The translations under genes were made by a program, and so were the position numbers. Of a stretch of DNA of 64,000 nucleotides, positions 20,309 through 33,660 are shown piece by piece. Positions within the stretch are counted from its first letter, which is position 1. Every line of letters begins with the position of its first letter. The notes beneath the pieces were generated by a model. The model ran no database searches, was not told where the DNA came from, and saw nothing but the letters and a program-made list of their open reading frames with translations. The stretch lies in NCBI RefSeq assembly GCF_026151205.1, contig NC_087077.1, positions 20,543,510-20,607,509 on the forward strand. The letters are read 5' to 3'. The DNA is from Bolinopsis microptera (taxonomy: Eukaryota; Ctenophora; Tentaculata; Lobata; Bolinopsidae).

Positions 20309-20402
20309 CGGCTGTAACTATGGTAACTAGTAGTGTAACTATGGTAACTAGTAGTGTAACTATGGTAACTAGTAGTGTAACTATGGTAACTAATAGTATT
20401 AA
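20309..20402. repeat. 21-bp minisatellite, 4 copies
   Basis: Tandem GTAACTATGGTAACTAGTAGT units. Each contains the right half-site GGTAAC and a degenerate left half of the X-box-like palindrome. A flanking block (GTATTAACACGTGACGGCTGT) occurs on both sides. Confidence 0.9.
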
Positions 20403-21073
20403 CACGTGACGGCTGTTTACCTGTTCACCAATCAACCTAGAGCCACTTACTCAATGTCCAGATATATTCAATTTCATGTTCTAGCAACCCTAAGAATATA
20501 ACATAGTGTCAAAAATGACAAGAATGACTTCGGACCACGCTAATTCGTGTCCAGATTATGGATATTTCAAATAATGGTCACAAAACGTGCCCACAAACGA
20601 AACACCTTATAGCTTTATATACCGTGCCTATCTAAAAGCTATTAAACTTAGTGCTTTACAGAGTCTAATATATATTATAGACTAGACTCTAATATATCCA
20701 TGCTATTTGAGAATATCTTGTACATGTGGCAGTTATCCAACTAATCCCCTCTTATTTACAGGAGGTTAATAACAACTTTGTCACCCCCCCCCCCCCCCCC
20801 CCCAACTTTACTTCAGCTCCTTCGAACATTTTATAAAACGTAGCGCCCCACTAATTTCATTAACTTTTAATATAATTAATATGAAAATGAAATTAGTCAC
20901 AAAGACGGTCATGTAGGTATAGTACATGTATGTAGTAGGTAGGTAGGGTATATGATTTGGTGTTGCCGTTAATTAATCAACAGACTAGACTATTTATTAG
21001 GTGGGTCTTGGTTGTGGTGTCGGAGCCCACGAGTTTTAACGCTCATTCAGGTAAAACCTTCCTTATATTCTGC
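20403..21073. other. Intergenic with poly-C tract
   Basis: A run of about 20 C at 20784-20803. No coding or RNA gene recognised. Confidence 0.5.
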
Positions 21074-22232
21074 AAATTAGTCTTGTATAGTTAGTGAAGT
21101 AGTTGGAGTAGTTCAGTAACCATGGTAACTAGTTCTGAATTAGTCTTGTTTAGTTAGTGAAGTAGTTGGAGTAGTTCTGAATTAGTCTTGTTTAGTTAGT
21201 GAAGTAGTTGGAGTAGTTCTGAATTAGTCTTGTATAGTTAGTGAAGTAGTTGGAGTAGTTCTGAATTAGTCTTGTATAGTTAGTGAAGTAGTTGGAGTAG
21301 TTCTGAATTAGTCTTGTATAGTTAGTGAAGTAGTTGGAGTAGTTCTGAATTAGTCTTGTATAGTTAGTGAAGTAGTTGGAGTAGTTCTGAATTAGTCTTG
21401 TATAGTTAGTGAAGTAGTTGGAGTAGTTCTGAATTAGTCTTGTTTAGTTAGTGAAGTAGTTGGAGTAGTTCTGAATTAGTCTTGTTTAGTTAGTGAAGTA
21501 GTTGGAGTAGTTCTGAATTAGTCTTGTTTAGTTAGTGAAGTAGTTGGAGTAGTTCTGAATTAGTCTTGTTTAGTTAGTGAAGTAGTTGGAGTAGTTCTGA
21601 ATTAGTCTTGTTTAGTTAGTGAAGTAGTTGGAGTAGTTCTGAATTAGTCTTGTTTAGTTAGTGAAGTAGTTGGAGTAGTTCTGAATTAGTCTTGTATAGT
21701 TAGTGAAGTAGTTGGAGTAGTTCTGAATTAGTCTTGTTTAGTTAGTGAAGTAGTTGGAGTAGTTCTGAATTAGTCTTGTATAGTTAGTGAAGTAGTTGGA
21801 GTAGTTCTGAATTAGTCTTGTATAGTTAGTGAAGTAGTTGGAGTAGTTCTGAATTAGTCTTGTTTAGTTAGTGAAGTAGTTGGAGTAGTTCTGAATTAGT
21901 CTTGTTTAGTTAGTGAAGTAGTTGGAGTAGTTCTGAATTAGTCTTGTATAGTTAGTGAAGTAGTTGGAGTAGTTCTGAATTAGTCTTGTATAGTTAGTGA
22001 AGTAGTTGGAGTAGTTCTGAATTAGTCTTGTTTAGTTAGTGAAGTAGTTGGAGTAGTTCTGAATTAGTCTTGTATAGTTAGTGAAGTAGTTGGAGTAGTT
22101 CTGAATTAGTCTTGTATAGTTAGTGAAGTAGTTGGAGTAGTTCTGAATTAGTCTTGTATAGTTAGTGAAGTAGTTGGAATAGTTCTGAATTAGTCTTGTT
22201 TAATAAGTGAAGTAGTTGGAGTAGTTCTGAAT
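21074..22232. repeat. 42-bp minisatellite array
   Basis: About 27 units of 42 bp. They differ mainly by TGTATAG or TGTTTAG in the middle. Between the first and second units is GTAACCATGGTAAC (about 21117-21130), a perfect X-box consensus site that is not part of the unit. Confidence 0.95.
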
Positions 22233-25200
22233 TGGAATTTTTTTAATTGCGCTGAATATCTGGATATCGCAATTAATTTCTGAAAATTTGTTTACTTTGA
22301 AGCATCCTTCCTAGTCACCAGTCCCTCCTGTCCCAACCTCTTCATCCTTCATCTCACCAGTCTCCTCCAGTCTCCAACTCATCATCCTTCATCTGCCCCA
22401 CCTACCCTCCTTCTGCCCCGGCTCTCCACTGTAACTCCCCTTCTTCCATCTTCAACCTCTGTTCTTCCTCCAACCACCCCCCGTCGACTGGTTTGACTAT
22501 TACTTGGACACTGAATTGACGTAAGCTGAAGTTTCAATAGATTTAGAAATTTTGGAGTTGGTTATTTAGGTGGTTAAGCCAGCTTTTCCCTCAACTTTCC
22601 ATTTAGTAAAATCGCACCCTGAACAAGTATAACAATCATTGTTACAGGAAGATGAGTGAAATGTTTGAAAGCACCTCAGATAACTATACATCCACAAGCA
22701 CTCGTGGCACTCCGTCCCGTGACCTCTCCAATGTTCAACGTGATCTTTTTAAACGGATCACGCGATCTATCTAACGGGGACCCGAGATCCCGCTCCGCCG
22801 CCCGGACTACAAGGGTCAGCATGGAACGATGAAGCGATAGTCAGTACACATTTCAAATTTTTTCAACTTTGGGTAACTTTTTCAAAAGAATCTCCAAGCT
22901 TTTATTTGAAATGATTGAAATCTGTCCGTTCAGGGTAGAGCTAGGTGTTGCGAATGTTGCTAGGTGTTGCTAGGTGTAGCAGGTACAGGGTTTCCCAAGA
23001 GAGTTGGATGTCGGTGCACTGCGAAAGAGATTCGCATGCTAATAGCTCTAGAGTTCAAGTCGTTCTTAAAAATTGATCGCAGAATTTTCATTTATCCGAT
23101 AAGCAATCTGAGAAAAGGAATAAGCCAACATAAAAAAGGGTGACTTGAATCGAACGACGAACCAATTACGGCTATAGACCATCACCTTTTTCCCACGACT
23201 GTTTCAATTAGTCCGTAAAGGTTTTCTATGTAATAAGCGCCATGAGTTTGGGCGCTTAAATGGTTTGTCTCTGATTTTTTTTTGATGAATTTGGTACCAA
23301 AAGTTGCCTCTAATCACTTGAGTCTATGTGTGATTATGCAAATTCAACGTGTATGCACGATAAGTCGGCTGAATGTGCCTGAGCATTGCAATTTGCGCGA
23401 AAAAAGCACACGCGCGGCGAGCCGCCGCGGCGAACAAGCCCGTGCAGCATTTTTTAGCGAAAAATTGGCTACACGATGACTAAATGCCTAGATTGTGATG
23501 GAAAAGAGATAGAGTTGCATGATCGGTTAACTTGAGCCGACGTTACAGATTTGTAGTTTTGTAGGTTTCATTCACATTCAAAAATTGCAGGATGTACGAA
23601 TATATAATCTGAATTTTTTTTCGAAAAGAACATTATCTATTTTTATTGGCCGCCCCTTGGCTTGACCCCCTCCCTCGCCTTGTCCCCCCCCCCCCCCCCC
23701 TGGCGAGCCCCTAAAATATTCCTGAAGCAAATTACCTTCATTGGTCGTGCTTCTCTCCTCCAAACCTATTGTAAACTAAAGAGTAACATTTATCTCGTTT
23801 CAGTGGTACGTTACTAAAGCATATGGTTACAGGTCGATGTGAAAAAAAGACGCCGAGTTCCGGACAATCGCCTCAAAACCGTTTGAAAACCTCCGGATAA
23901 TAACGGCTACTGTCGCCCGAGAAAATGGGCTAAGATGTACTCCGCCAGAAAATGGTCCACCATGGTAACGGATTCCACGAGGTTTGCCGGCGTCTGAGTC
24001 TGCCAGTAAAATCAGAACAGCCGTGGTTGTCGTTAGGGAGCAGTATGGTAACATGTACCCCGCTCACAACGGCCCCAATCGCAACCACCTTACTATAACA
24101 GCTTACAATAACAATAACTATATCCTAGAAAAGTTTTAGGAATGTGTTTTAGGATTGTTTAATTTCTAAAGTTCGTTCTCGTGACGTTTAAACTTGAAAC
24201 TGTTTTGTTTTTGTTGTGTTTGTTTGATTTTCAGCTCATTGCGAGACTTGTTTTTATTTATTATTTTTGAATTACTTATTTTCTGAGATTTCTTTTACAG
24301 ATCGCATTGGAAAACAAAACTCTCCGGTCGGTCAATAAAATACCTCATTTTAAAACTTGAAACAGAAACTTAGGGATTAAATTGTATTTATATGAAAATC
24401 AAACGTGTCGCTTATCTTTAATAGAAAATAATTTAGAAAGCACGTTTTAACACAAGAGATTTAGTTATAATTATGCTGTCATACATCAATTATTATGGTT
24501 TACCATGGTTACTAAATCGATGCAGCGTCATTTGTAGTGTTATTATCTGATTTCCCCGGACAACAAATTGCCTTGCCGAATTTTGATTTGGTTTTTATTT
24601 GATTTATAATAAATGAAGACTAAAATTTTTATTTCTGTCCTTTATTTGTTAGATAAAATTATGTTGTAATTATACTGCTTTGGATTTTTAAGTTAATAAA
24701 AGTGATATCAATCGTTTCACTCGTAAACTCATAAAATAATTAAATGTTACCACACGTTAATTAATGTACTGTATCTTTTAATAAAGCCTTCATTCAGCAC
24801 TAAAATAGATGTTATACGTAGGATTCGTCAGATCTGAAAAAGGACCTATTTATGAGACAAATTTATGTAATAATGAAAATGAGTATACCAACTTATGAAC
24901 TTAGCAAAGATAGAGTGGAATGGAGGAGTTATTTACGTTTGAGCATATTGAACGAATGAGTGTTCGTAAGCGTAAATAGGCAGCACTTTGCTTTGAGCTC
25001 TTTTGGTGCTCTTTGTTATGATGTTATTAGATATATATATTAACTGTAATAGGAATCGTCTTTATTACTATCTGAGTGAGCTGTCAGCATGTGTGAAGTA
25101 CAGCAGTCATCGAACGAAATGTCCAACAATTACATTTATTGCCACCCACGTGTTAATGGAAAACAAATGTGTAAAATGGAGAAAAATTAGTGAATGAGTT

Positions 25201-25240
25201 TGTGTCCATGCGTAATATTTCACAGATTTTCACCAGTAGC
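22233..25240. other. Long region without a supported gene
   Basis: Holds a pyrimidine-rich stretch (about 22300-22490), a poly-C tract near 23687-23701 and a GC-rich patch near 23400-23440. The only coding-like segment is a 40-codon ATG frame at 22652-22774. It follows TTGTTACAG, which could be a splice acceptor, and encodes a Ser/Thr-rich peptide. It could be an exon, but nothing confirms it. Confidence 0.5.
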
Positions 25241-25282
25241 ACCCAATTAAAGTCTCCCGGTATTGGATGCCTGAGGTGCTTA
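25241..25282 (-). mobile_element. SINE 3'-end fragment
   Basis: CCCAATTAAAGTCTCCCGG and TATTGGATG match the distal end of the SINE at 26166-26355 (CCAATTAAGGTCTCACG). Only the tail is present. Confidence 0.5.
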
Positions 25283-25594
25283 TTATAATCAAGAGCTTGC
25301 AGATGAACTTAGTGACATTGGGTGTAAGTTGAGCCTGTACGGAACCGATGTAGTTTCAGTTTCCTTGTTTAACCTTGCCGTACAGCAAAGACACCACGAC
25401 TTTAGCTCGGCGAGGCTCATAGGCGCACTCCCACAACTCCGTGTTCAAATGTTTCATATATACTAGCCAAGAACAAATGAGATATCCTGAAGCCGCATTA
25501 CCGGTCAGTACATCATTACGATGCAAGTCAGGCAGAACTGCTTCCTATCCCTCTGTTTTTCCCACAGTACCCGTTCCATAAACCTAGCCCTCTC

Positions 25595-25714
25595 TATGTG
25601 ACGCCAAGGCACTATATTCGTAACTTCGGATCTAGTTGTAATGGGTTGGTCCCTACGACACCAAGGCCTTCTGCGTGGGAGGATCGCGGCGTTAATCCAC
25701 TACACCACCCAGCC
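25595..25714 (-). mobile_element. tRNA-derived SINE, copy A (partial)
   Basis: On the minus strand it begins GGCTGGGTGGTGTAGTGG, a tRNA-like 5' end with a pol III A-box-like TGGTGTAGTGG. It continues through CACGCAGAAGG and GTCGTAGGGACCAACCC, as in copy B. The B box is degenerate. It diverges after GCCTTGGCG. Confidence 0.65.
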
Positions 25715-26160
25715 AACCTCATTGCCCTCAAACTCCCCCATTCGTGTTTCCAGTGCCTGAAATTATATTTGTCCACATTTTTGCTAAGGGCATCCAGTCA
25801 GTGCTCCGTGACCAGTGAATTCAGCCGCCTCCTCGGTTCCCCCCCCCCCCGCTTGTTATCTCTGTCTGGCGGAAGTTAAAGACCCGTTCTTGTGAGATTT
25901 TGTGTAACACAGAGAGGCCCAAAACAGCTACCATTTTATGCGTTTATTTATGAGCAATTTCCAGAGCAGAGGATCCTGCCTAATTGGGTAAGCTAACCCT
26001 TGCTAACTCCCCTTTGTCAAGGATTAAAACAAAGGCCATTTTGCCATTAAAACTTTGGACATTAGCCGCGTATACAGCGTCGCAAACGTACTTATGAGAG
26101 CTGGCTGCGGGATCTTGGCTTTACGTCAAAGCATTGTACCATTAGGATTTGTTCACCATT
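25598..26160. repeat. Segment duplicated in tandem, copy 1
   Basis: Includes SINE copy A and the 3' flank beginning ACACAGAGAGG (25908). The same order recurs at 26220-26780 with an offset of about 615-645 bp. So SINE copies A and B may be one insertion that was later duplicated. Confidence 0.7.
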
Positions 26161-26165
26161 AGGAT

Positions 26166-26355
26166 CCCCCCAATTAAGGTCTCACGTATTGGGATGGCTT
26201 GTGTGCTTAGATCCTTTCCTGGTAACCCTAGCCCACATGTGTCCCTCCGCCAAGGCATATACTCTAACGTCGTATACTAGTTGTCTGGGTTGGTCCCTAC
26301 GACACAAGGACCTTCTGCGTGGAGGGGGAGCGTGTTACCACTACACCACCCAGCC
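26166..26355 (-). mobile_element. tRNA-derived SINE, copy B
   Basis: About 190 bp with the same tRNA-like head as copy A and a tail ending CCTTAATTGGGG. The two heads are about 85% alike, with many single-base indels. Not assigned to a named family. Confidence 0.65.
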
Positions 26356-26780
26356 AAACAACAGATCCCTCAAACTCCAGTTATTTTTACAGCATCCTTT
26401 GAGTAACCTGACCGGATATTCGTTTTTTAATTCCGCTTCCGGGTACAGTTTCGATCCGGTTTCCATGATTTGGCCGGATATTCAACCGGAAGTTTCTTTA
26501 AAGTTCCTGAAATATAATTTTTGACACAGAGAGTCAAAACTGCTACCATTTAGGGGGTTATTATGAGCATTTCAAGCAGAGGTCCCTGCTTTATTTGGTA
26601 AACAAGCACCTTTGTAACTCCCCTTTTGCCAAGATTAAAACAAAGTCATTATGGCCATTAAAAACTTGGACATTACCTCGGTTACCATCGACGCAGCCAA
26701 CGTACTTATGAAGCTGCTGCTGGCTAGCTGGATCGTGGGCTTGACTTCGATAAAGCAATTTGGAACCTTGTGCTAGCAAA
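26220..26780. repeat. Segment duplicated in tandem, copy 2
   Basis: Counterpart of 25598-26160. Shared landmarks include ACACAGAGAG (26524), AAGATTAAAACAAAG and AACGTACTTATGA. Differences are mostly 1-2-base indels. Confidence 0.7.
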
Positions 26781-29700
26781 GCCGCAGTGAAGAGCTTTCA
26801 ATGTGTGTTTTGAGTTATTCCAACTCGTTTTCTCTAGCTCTTGCTCATAAAGCAGATTAGTGACCTCTGCATGGTCAACCACCGCACAACAGATTAAACA
26901 AGTAACTGCTGCTCGCAAAGCAGAAAATTGGTGAAATTTGAAATAAGCCATGAACACAGAACACTGTAAGGGTAAGCTCGTTCGCATTGTGTCCAAATGA
27001 ATTGGCTTTTAATATTAGATTGAAAAAACCCCAATCAAGGATTAATCCTAATTACCCGGCAAATTTTCGGCAGCCTTAAATGTCTTCTTCTTAGACTCTC
27101 GTTCCGCTCCAGCCAAATGCAGAAAACCGGTAATCCGGTCTTTTCCGTCCGGCAGACGTTTTCCGACCCTCTGCGTTAGCCAGCTCCATTGGAAACTCAT
27201 ATCCCAGTTCCGCTTCTGCCATAACTTCCTGCTCCATGCCAGTTGCTTCAATAACTTAGCATTTCCAGCAACGCCATTTGCCTTTCCTACTCTACCAGAT
27301 TATAGCACCACATCCTACAATTAAAGCTTTTTTTTGCGAAAAGAACAAACGGTTGGCTCACAATATCCATAGGTCGCTATATTTAACCAGTTGAGATCAG
27401 TGGGAGACGTACCAGGACGGGTAGTATCTTTACACTTTAGAGTTGACGAACTTAACTAGGTGAGCCGTTCTTCAGTTTTAAACCGATCAATCCTCTTAGT
27501 TCCTCACTACAGTGATAACCACCTTTTGTGATTATTTTACTTTTCAACATAATGTGAAATGTTAACTGTGATTAGCCGTATGATACAATTGTGATTAAAT
27601 TCGGTTCACTGCTGTTTGTAGTGTAAGAATTTGGCCTTTTTAAATCGGGGAATTCCTACATATCCCAATACGTACACAACCAACATGTTCAAGAGATTCC
27701 CTCTGAAATTCTAGCCGACTACGACCAATTAAACACTGCCTATTAGTTCCCAGTGACAAATTTGGTGCTTAGAATACGCATGAGTTCATGACATTTCATA
27801 CATGGTACAGTATGAGTAACGTATGGTTAAATCAGGCCTAGCACACTCAATCGCGTTATTATTTGAATAACAAATTTTAGCTGAAGTGTGTACAGGCCAT
27901 CTCTGAATCATAATCAATTCAGTCACGGAGTCATAAACGAGAGGTCCATAATTCTATAACTACCTCGTATATGATTTTGCTTTAAAAATAAAACTTTAAC
28001 TGTTTAAATAGGCCCGCTAAAAATTGTTTTTCGCTTGTAAGTTCTGTTTGTTGGACACAGTCGCGAAACAATCTGGTCATCCGACATTCAATACCTTACA
28101 GGCAATACTTTATAACATTACATTTCGAACAATCATCATGCTATTATGGGGGGGGGGTGGGATAGTTATCACCTTCAGAGATTATTAAATAGTTCATTCT
28201 CTGTGTCGGGTCAGAGGTCCAAACTTCCATTCTAGCAGCTTATGGATGAAGGCAGGTAATGTAGTAATTTTCGTGATTATTATGCATAGTTTCATTCATA
28301 CTGCATAATTAAGCAGCAACACACACTGCAGAAACCACACTTAGTTGAAGGAATATGTGGTGCGGACAAATGGTTCTACTCATTGTAATTTGAAGAGAAA
28401 TACACAGTTTGAATTGTTAAATAAATTTGAAGGAAAAAATCATCAGCCAAAATTTCATTCTGAGGCCTACACAGGAGCGATTTTGGTGTTTGTGGTTTCG
28501 TGCGTAAATATAGAGACCAATGACAAACTGGTTTAGATGTTCAACGGGACATTTTTGGTGCTCACAATACTTATACTGCCGTTCCCAGAGAGAAGGCAGT
28601 ATTTCCATGGTTCGGAATTTTGAGATATTGTACCAAAAGTTTCAGGAAAAGATTCTCTCAACTTAAGATATGAAGCACGGTTATAAAAATACTTTTTAAG
28701 CGGTCACGAAAGGCAGTAGTCACTCAAAACTTGTATAATTTTGCCTCATAATCCCTAATCTGCCGGAGTAAAAGGTCAGGAAGTCACCATTTGAATAGCC
28801 TTCTCTGAGGGAACTGTGTCCGTGAGGAACTTTTGCCCTGAGAAAACTTGTAAAGTCCAGAGTGATTTGCTGTTTTTAGATTTTTGCCTAGATCTGCATC
28901 AGTTTATTTATTTCCGAATTTATATTTTTAGGTGGTTCGTAATCAGCGCACAAGCTAAATATGGTTTTGGTATCTAAGAATTCAAAATATAAAAATCATG
29001 TATTTTCAAAATTGGGGTACCTAACACAAGGGCCCCCCTTGTGTTATTTTGTAATTTTTTTTGATTTATTTGGTGCTTTAAATAGTGTAGTTTCAAATTA
29101 TTTTTTGTTTCCAAGTTAATTGTGTCCGACCAAGCTGATATACGATGCGGTAATAAAATTATTCCAAAAATATTCGTAGTTATAAGGTGGGACAGGCATG
29201 TGGCCGAGAAATTATCCATGTTTTCGTCAATGTGTTCACTCTTGCAAATTCACAAGAGGGCCCACTGAATTAGATTGCTAGGAGAAGGTTCATATAATAT
29301 GAAATGTTGTATTTTTTGTTTTTTTTGGTGTGTCGTTATCGGAGGAAAATGACTTACTGCCGTTCTAAGAGATTCGGTTAAAAACGATCCGGATAAAAGC
29401 TGTAAGTCCGCAATGCCTCAAAAAGGCTGGAATGTTCCTATTGCAGGGAAAAGAGTGCATTATTCGATGAAAAATGGTTTTTATATTCATGTTGGTGAAT
29501 TTATCGGTTTAAGCATGTTAAGGTCGATGAACTAAATTTATTTAACAGAATGTCCAAAGATACCCCGTTTAGTTACAATGATAGTGATCCTAAAATAATC
29601 GAATAACACGGGTGTCACCTTGTTTCTCAAATTGACATCGATGGGTCTTACTGCCGTTTCTCAGGAACCGGCAGTTTAGTCGCTAGAGTTAATGAACCAG

Positions 29701-32189
29701 GTTGAGAGCAGGGTTGACTACCATGGTCGGGTATTTCTTTTCAGGTTAGGTTGCGAACTGAACTGAAGGCGCTCTGCGTTTGAAATAAAACCATCTATTC
29801 TCTCTGTTCCACTCTTATGCATAAACAAACTGTTGTGATTATTTTGATTTCAACATATTAGGGATCTTTTTATAGTATAGGGCGTATGATGATAAACCAT
29901 TCGCTTTTAAGACGTTTTGCTTGTTTATTTAACATGTGGCCATTGTGAACGGTGAAAACGATTTGTAAGCACTATTAATATAAAATATCAGCCCTTAAGT
30001 TAAAATAATCGAACGTTTACCTATTCATCGATTATCAACTGTTTGTACCTGAAGTATTTTTTTGCGCTTTTTTTAAATTTGGTCATAATTAGACCCAGTT
30101 TGTGTTTTTGAAATAAATGTTCATGTGGCACTTAAGTTAATTCAAGTATTCAATTTAGCCAAATTCTAAAGATCTCGAATCAAGAAATCAAGTGGAACGA
30201 GAATGTGGGTTCTAACTTTCGATCGCACTACGATCGACGTAGTGCAGGGCATTTGCTGGCAAGGTATGATATTTTGAAATTGTTTATGACACGGCTATTG
30301 AAGTGTGGATGATATTGGTAAATTTTGTAAAAGAGTGTTTTTTTATCGCCGGTAAGAAGGCATTATTCGTAAAAATTTGTCACTACTAATTTATTTGATA
30401 CAGTATCGGACCTTTTTGGACGACATTAAAGTAACGGACTTTATTAGGAACGACATTTTTTAATATAACAAGGCATCAAACCATAAATATCCGAATTGTT
30501 TTCTGTTATTTGACTTTTTTTATGTCTGCAATTGATGTTTAAAACCTAGTTTTAATTCAGTAAGCAAGAAAAGCAATCTTTAATCAGTAAACTAGTAAAA
30601 TATGTGTACATGATTATTGTCTATACCACAAATCAGCTTCTTCAAATTGGTTTCGTGTTTTAAATATTCCATGCATTAATGCATCAGTGAATTTCTAGCT
30701 TTATGGATAGCTTCTTTTTTTTCATAACTACCCCGCACGGGTTTCCCATATAACTGTACACCCCTGATGTCTGGGGAGCGCTCTATGTTCGATAACTAGG
30801 GGGTGCACGATTAAAATAAATTAGGCCGCTGCGAGACTCAGAGCATTATGGTGTCCGATAGGGGGGACTGGTGGAAATGATCTGGGTTTCGCCGTAGTAC
30901 CATATTTGATGGTGCGCGGCATTGGTGCAAAAGTAGGTGTAATGACACGTAATTTGACGAAATTCGCGATGCGCTCTACCTACTATAACTGATAAACAAC
31001 GTCGGACAATGGCCTTGGCACCACGATTAACCGTATATCTAGAGCTGGAACAAAGTTTGTCATGTTTGCGGGACTACTCATGAACTTGTTGTTGTGTGCC
31101 CATAATTTTCGTTGAATTTTTCCGCCACGTGAGCCTTGAAAACATCAGATACTAGGTATAATTTCGGTGCCTCCGGCAGAACCAAGGAGAACCTTTCCGG
31201 TCGTTAACTTACGGCACATATAATGTTCTCATAGTGGTCATATTCTAGACAAAAAGTTCGAAGGTGGAAAAATGTTTGAAAAAAAAATTCAACGGACTTT
31301 GCCTTTTTGTCTTTTTTTTTATTTTTTTTTGGGGGCAGCACCTACTGTGGTACCATTGCAAGAGCAATCGGCTGTTGATGGGGCGCCCCGCCGATGATTG
31401 ACTACCAAAGATCCCCGGGATCTGATCCCGTGTGACTATAAATGAGACCGTCTCCCCCATTGGCATGCTCCTTAGTTTATTGCCAAAGTGTGCTGGGCGA
31501 TCGCTGTGTGGTTGATGAGGCTCGAAAAAGACGGTGTGGGGTCATTACTACCTGCAGCTCTTAGTCTACAAAGAGAATGAGAGTATGGCGTTCGTCCTGG
31601 GCAGATTGCGTGCGAATGTGTGAGTTGCTTGCACGTGATCGTGAATAGATGAAAGCATTGCGCGGCACGCGTTCCCCGGTTTTATGAGAAGAGGTAGCTT
31701 TGGAATACTAGACGTTCTCGGCACCCTTCGCCGAGTGATGCCTTATCGGGTCAGGTTAAGATGTCCCAGTGATCTTGGTTATGGAAGTCCGCGGGCGTTG
31801 TCCGTTAAGGGCGAGTCGACTAAGCCGATTAGCGAGCCTCTTCCCCGAAGATAGTATTTTGGAAGTCGTGAAAACCCACTGTGGCATGTTGCAGTATAGT
31901 TCTCTAGAGGTGCCTGGCCAGATACCATAAAGAGTATGAATTATAATTCTTTTATTGACACTAATGCGCCTGTCGCCACAAAAGTGCAATGCGACAGACA
32001 TAAGCCCTGGAAGAACCAGCAAAAACCTGACAAAGGATTCTCACCCTGTAAACGACTTTAATCTGACAGACCTTAATGAACGGAATTTATTTGAACGGAC
32101 ATTAAGATGAACGTTAGGGCCTCCAGCCGGTATCAAGTGATGTCCGTCCAATAAGGTCCGATAGGTATCATATTAACGGATCAAAGGAT
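26781..32189. other. Long region without a recognised gene
   Basis: No coding segment could be supported on either strand. Local features: a G run near 28146-28154; a short motif TACTGCCGTT followed by a partly complementary GGCAGT near 28570, 29352 and 29650; and an A-rich tail near 31300-31330 next to a possible minus-strand retroposon. The part next to 32190 may be the decayed upstream portion of the LINE. Confidence 0.5.
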
Positions 32190-33235
32190 GGTCTGAGCGA
32201 AGCAGTCTCATGTCTTGCAGGAGTGATGCAGGGAGACACTTTGGCGCCCTAACCCTATTCATAAATCGTAATTGACTACATTATGAGTGTGTCCCTAGAG
32301 TGTTATGGACTTTGGGTTTACTCTACACCCTAGAAGCAGCCGTCGCTATCCCCCGGTCTGGTCAAGGTCACTGATGCGACTTTGCTGACGTCTTGTCGCT
32401 TATACCAGATAGTGTTGCGGAGCACAAGATTTTCCTCCAGGAGTCTGGATCTGGCGGCCGAACGTCAGCATGGACTCCACCTCAACGAGGGAAAACTAAG
32501 TTCATGAATCACATAAGAATGATGATGACCCCGACTCTGTTGCCTGGGATTGGTAAGAACATTGAGAAAGTCGATGACTTTGTTTATTTGGGTAGTAGAA
32601 TGACGAGTTTCGGAAAGTACTTCGAAGTGAGAAAGCTAAGGCATGGGGAGCGTCCCAGATGAAAGCTTTATGGAAGTCCCCCGGATATGCGTAAGATCTC
32701 AGAGATACGACTGTCCCTGGCTCACAGTCGGTCCATCCTTCTATATGGCTCTGAAACATGGACTGTCAGCCCAGACCCTCGCAAAACATATTGATGGATG
32801 TTATACGAGAATGCGGAGGATGGCACTTAACATTGACTGGAAAAGCGGCAGACTAATGCCAAGGTGTATGGACACCTCAACAGAGCATCTGATATGAAAG
32901 CGTGCACGGAGGATGAGACCCAGGTCATTTAGCCAGACATAAGACTATTGAGTCATCAACTTCTCTTTCTTGGGAACCCCGTCAAGGACATCGTCGAAGG
33001 GGAAAGACCACACGTCTCACATATATTGACATCCTTCGGAAGGACACGGGCTTGACGACGAAGCGACGTGAGATTAACAAACTCCATGCTGGTTGAACAG
33101 ATTTGGAAAAAACTACTCCTGGTTCGGGAGACGTGAAGCGCCCTAAGTCGAGTCGAATAAATCCGAAGTCATGCAGGTGACAGTAAAGGTGTTTGATTGG
33201 GGACCAGCTTTTGTAGCAAGTACAACACACAAGGT
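32190..33235 (+). pseudogene. Decayed non-LTR retrotransposon, RT C-terminal half
   Basis: Readable in pieces across several frames. First GVMQGDTLAP near 32219-32250 (RT motif B), then a DADFAD segment near 32373 (the RT catalytic motif region), then VDDFVYLGSRMTS near 32569. Next come a SETWTVSP-like stretch near 32750, DGCYTRMRRMALN near 32793, and GKTTRLTYIDILRKDTG near 33000-33050. This order is the standard one for the C-terminal half of a LINE ORF2. Frameshifts and stops split it into fragments, so it is inactive as printed. The 5' limit is uncertain. Confidence 0.75.
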
Positions 33236-33660
33236 TTAATGTTTACTATATATATGTAAGTATTAAAATTACATATAAAATAAATACATAAATTAGATAA
33301 ATATAAGATTCCCTTTGCTTAGACGTACCAAAAAAGCCCAAAAATGAAACGATGCATCTTAGCACACTTCACAATACTGATTACAGAAACCAACTGCAGT
33401 GGTTCGCTCAATAAGAGCCCTATTAGATAAACCTGGCCTGGTGAGACCTGCATCGCGATTGCGATTCAGCGAGTGTGTGTCTATCAAGTCATCACAGACC
33501 TGAGTTACAATCACGGTTGCAGTTTTAAACTCACAATTAAAATTTCCTCGTTATCCGGCCGAAATCAACATATACCCGCCGAAATCAACAAAATATGCAA
33601 CATCCATATATAAGAGCCTTATAGTAAACTTAAAATAATCAAAGTACTAGGGTTATCGAA
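33236..33660. other. Intergenic, no gene seen
   Basis: AT-rich sequence after the LINE 3' end, with a short TATATATATG tract. Nothing else recognised. Confidence 0.5.

Noticed and set aside
31303-31480. Possible minus-strand SINE with an A-rich tail
   Set aside because: The A-rich tail and a GGGATCAGATCCC palindrome are suggestive, but no A box, second copy or TSD could be shown.
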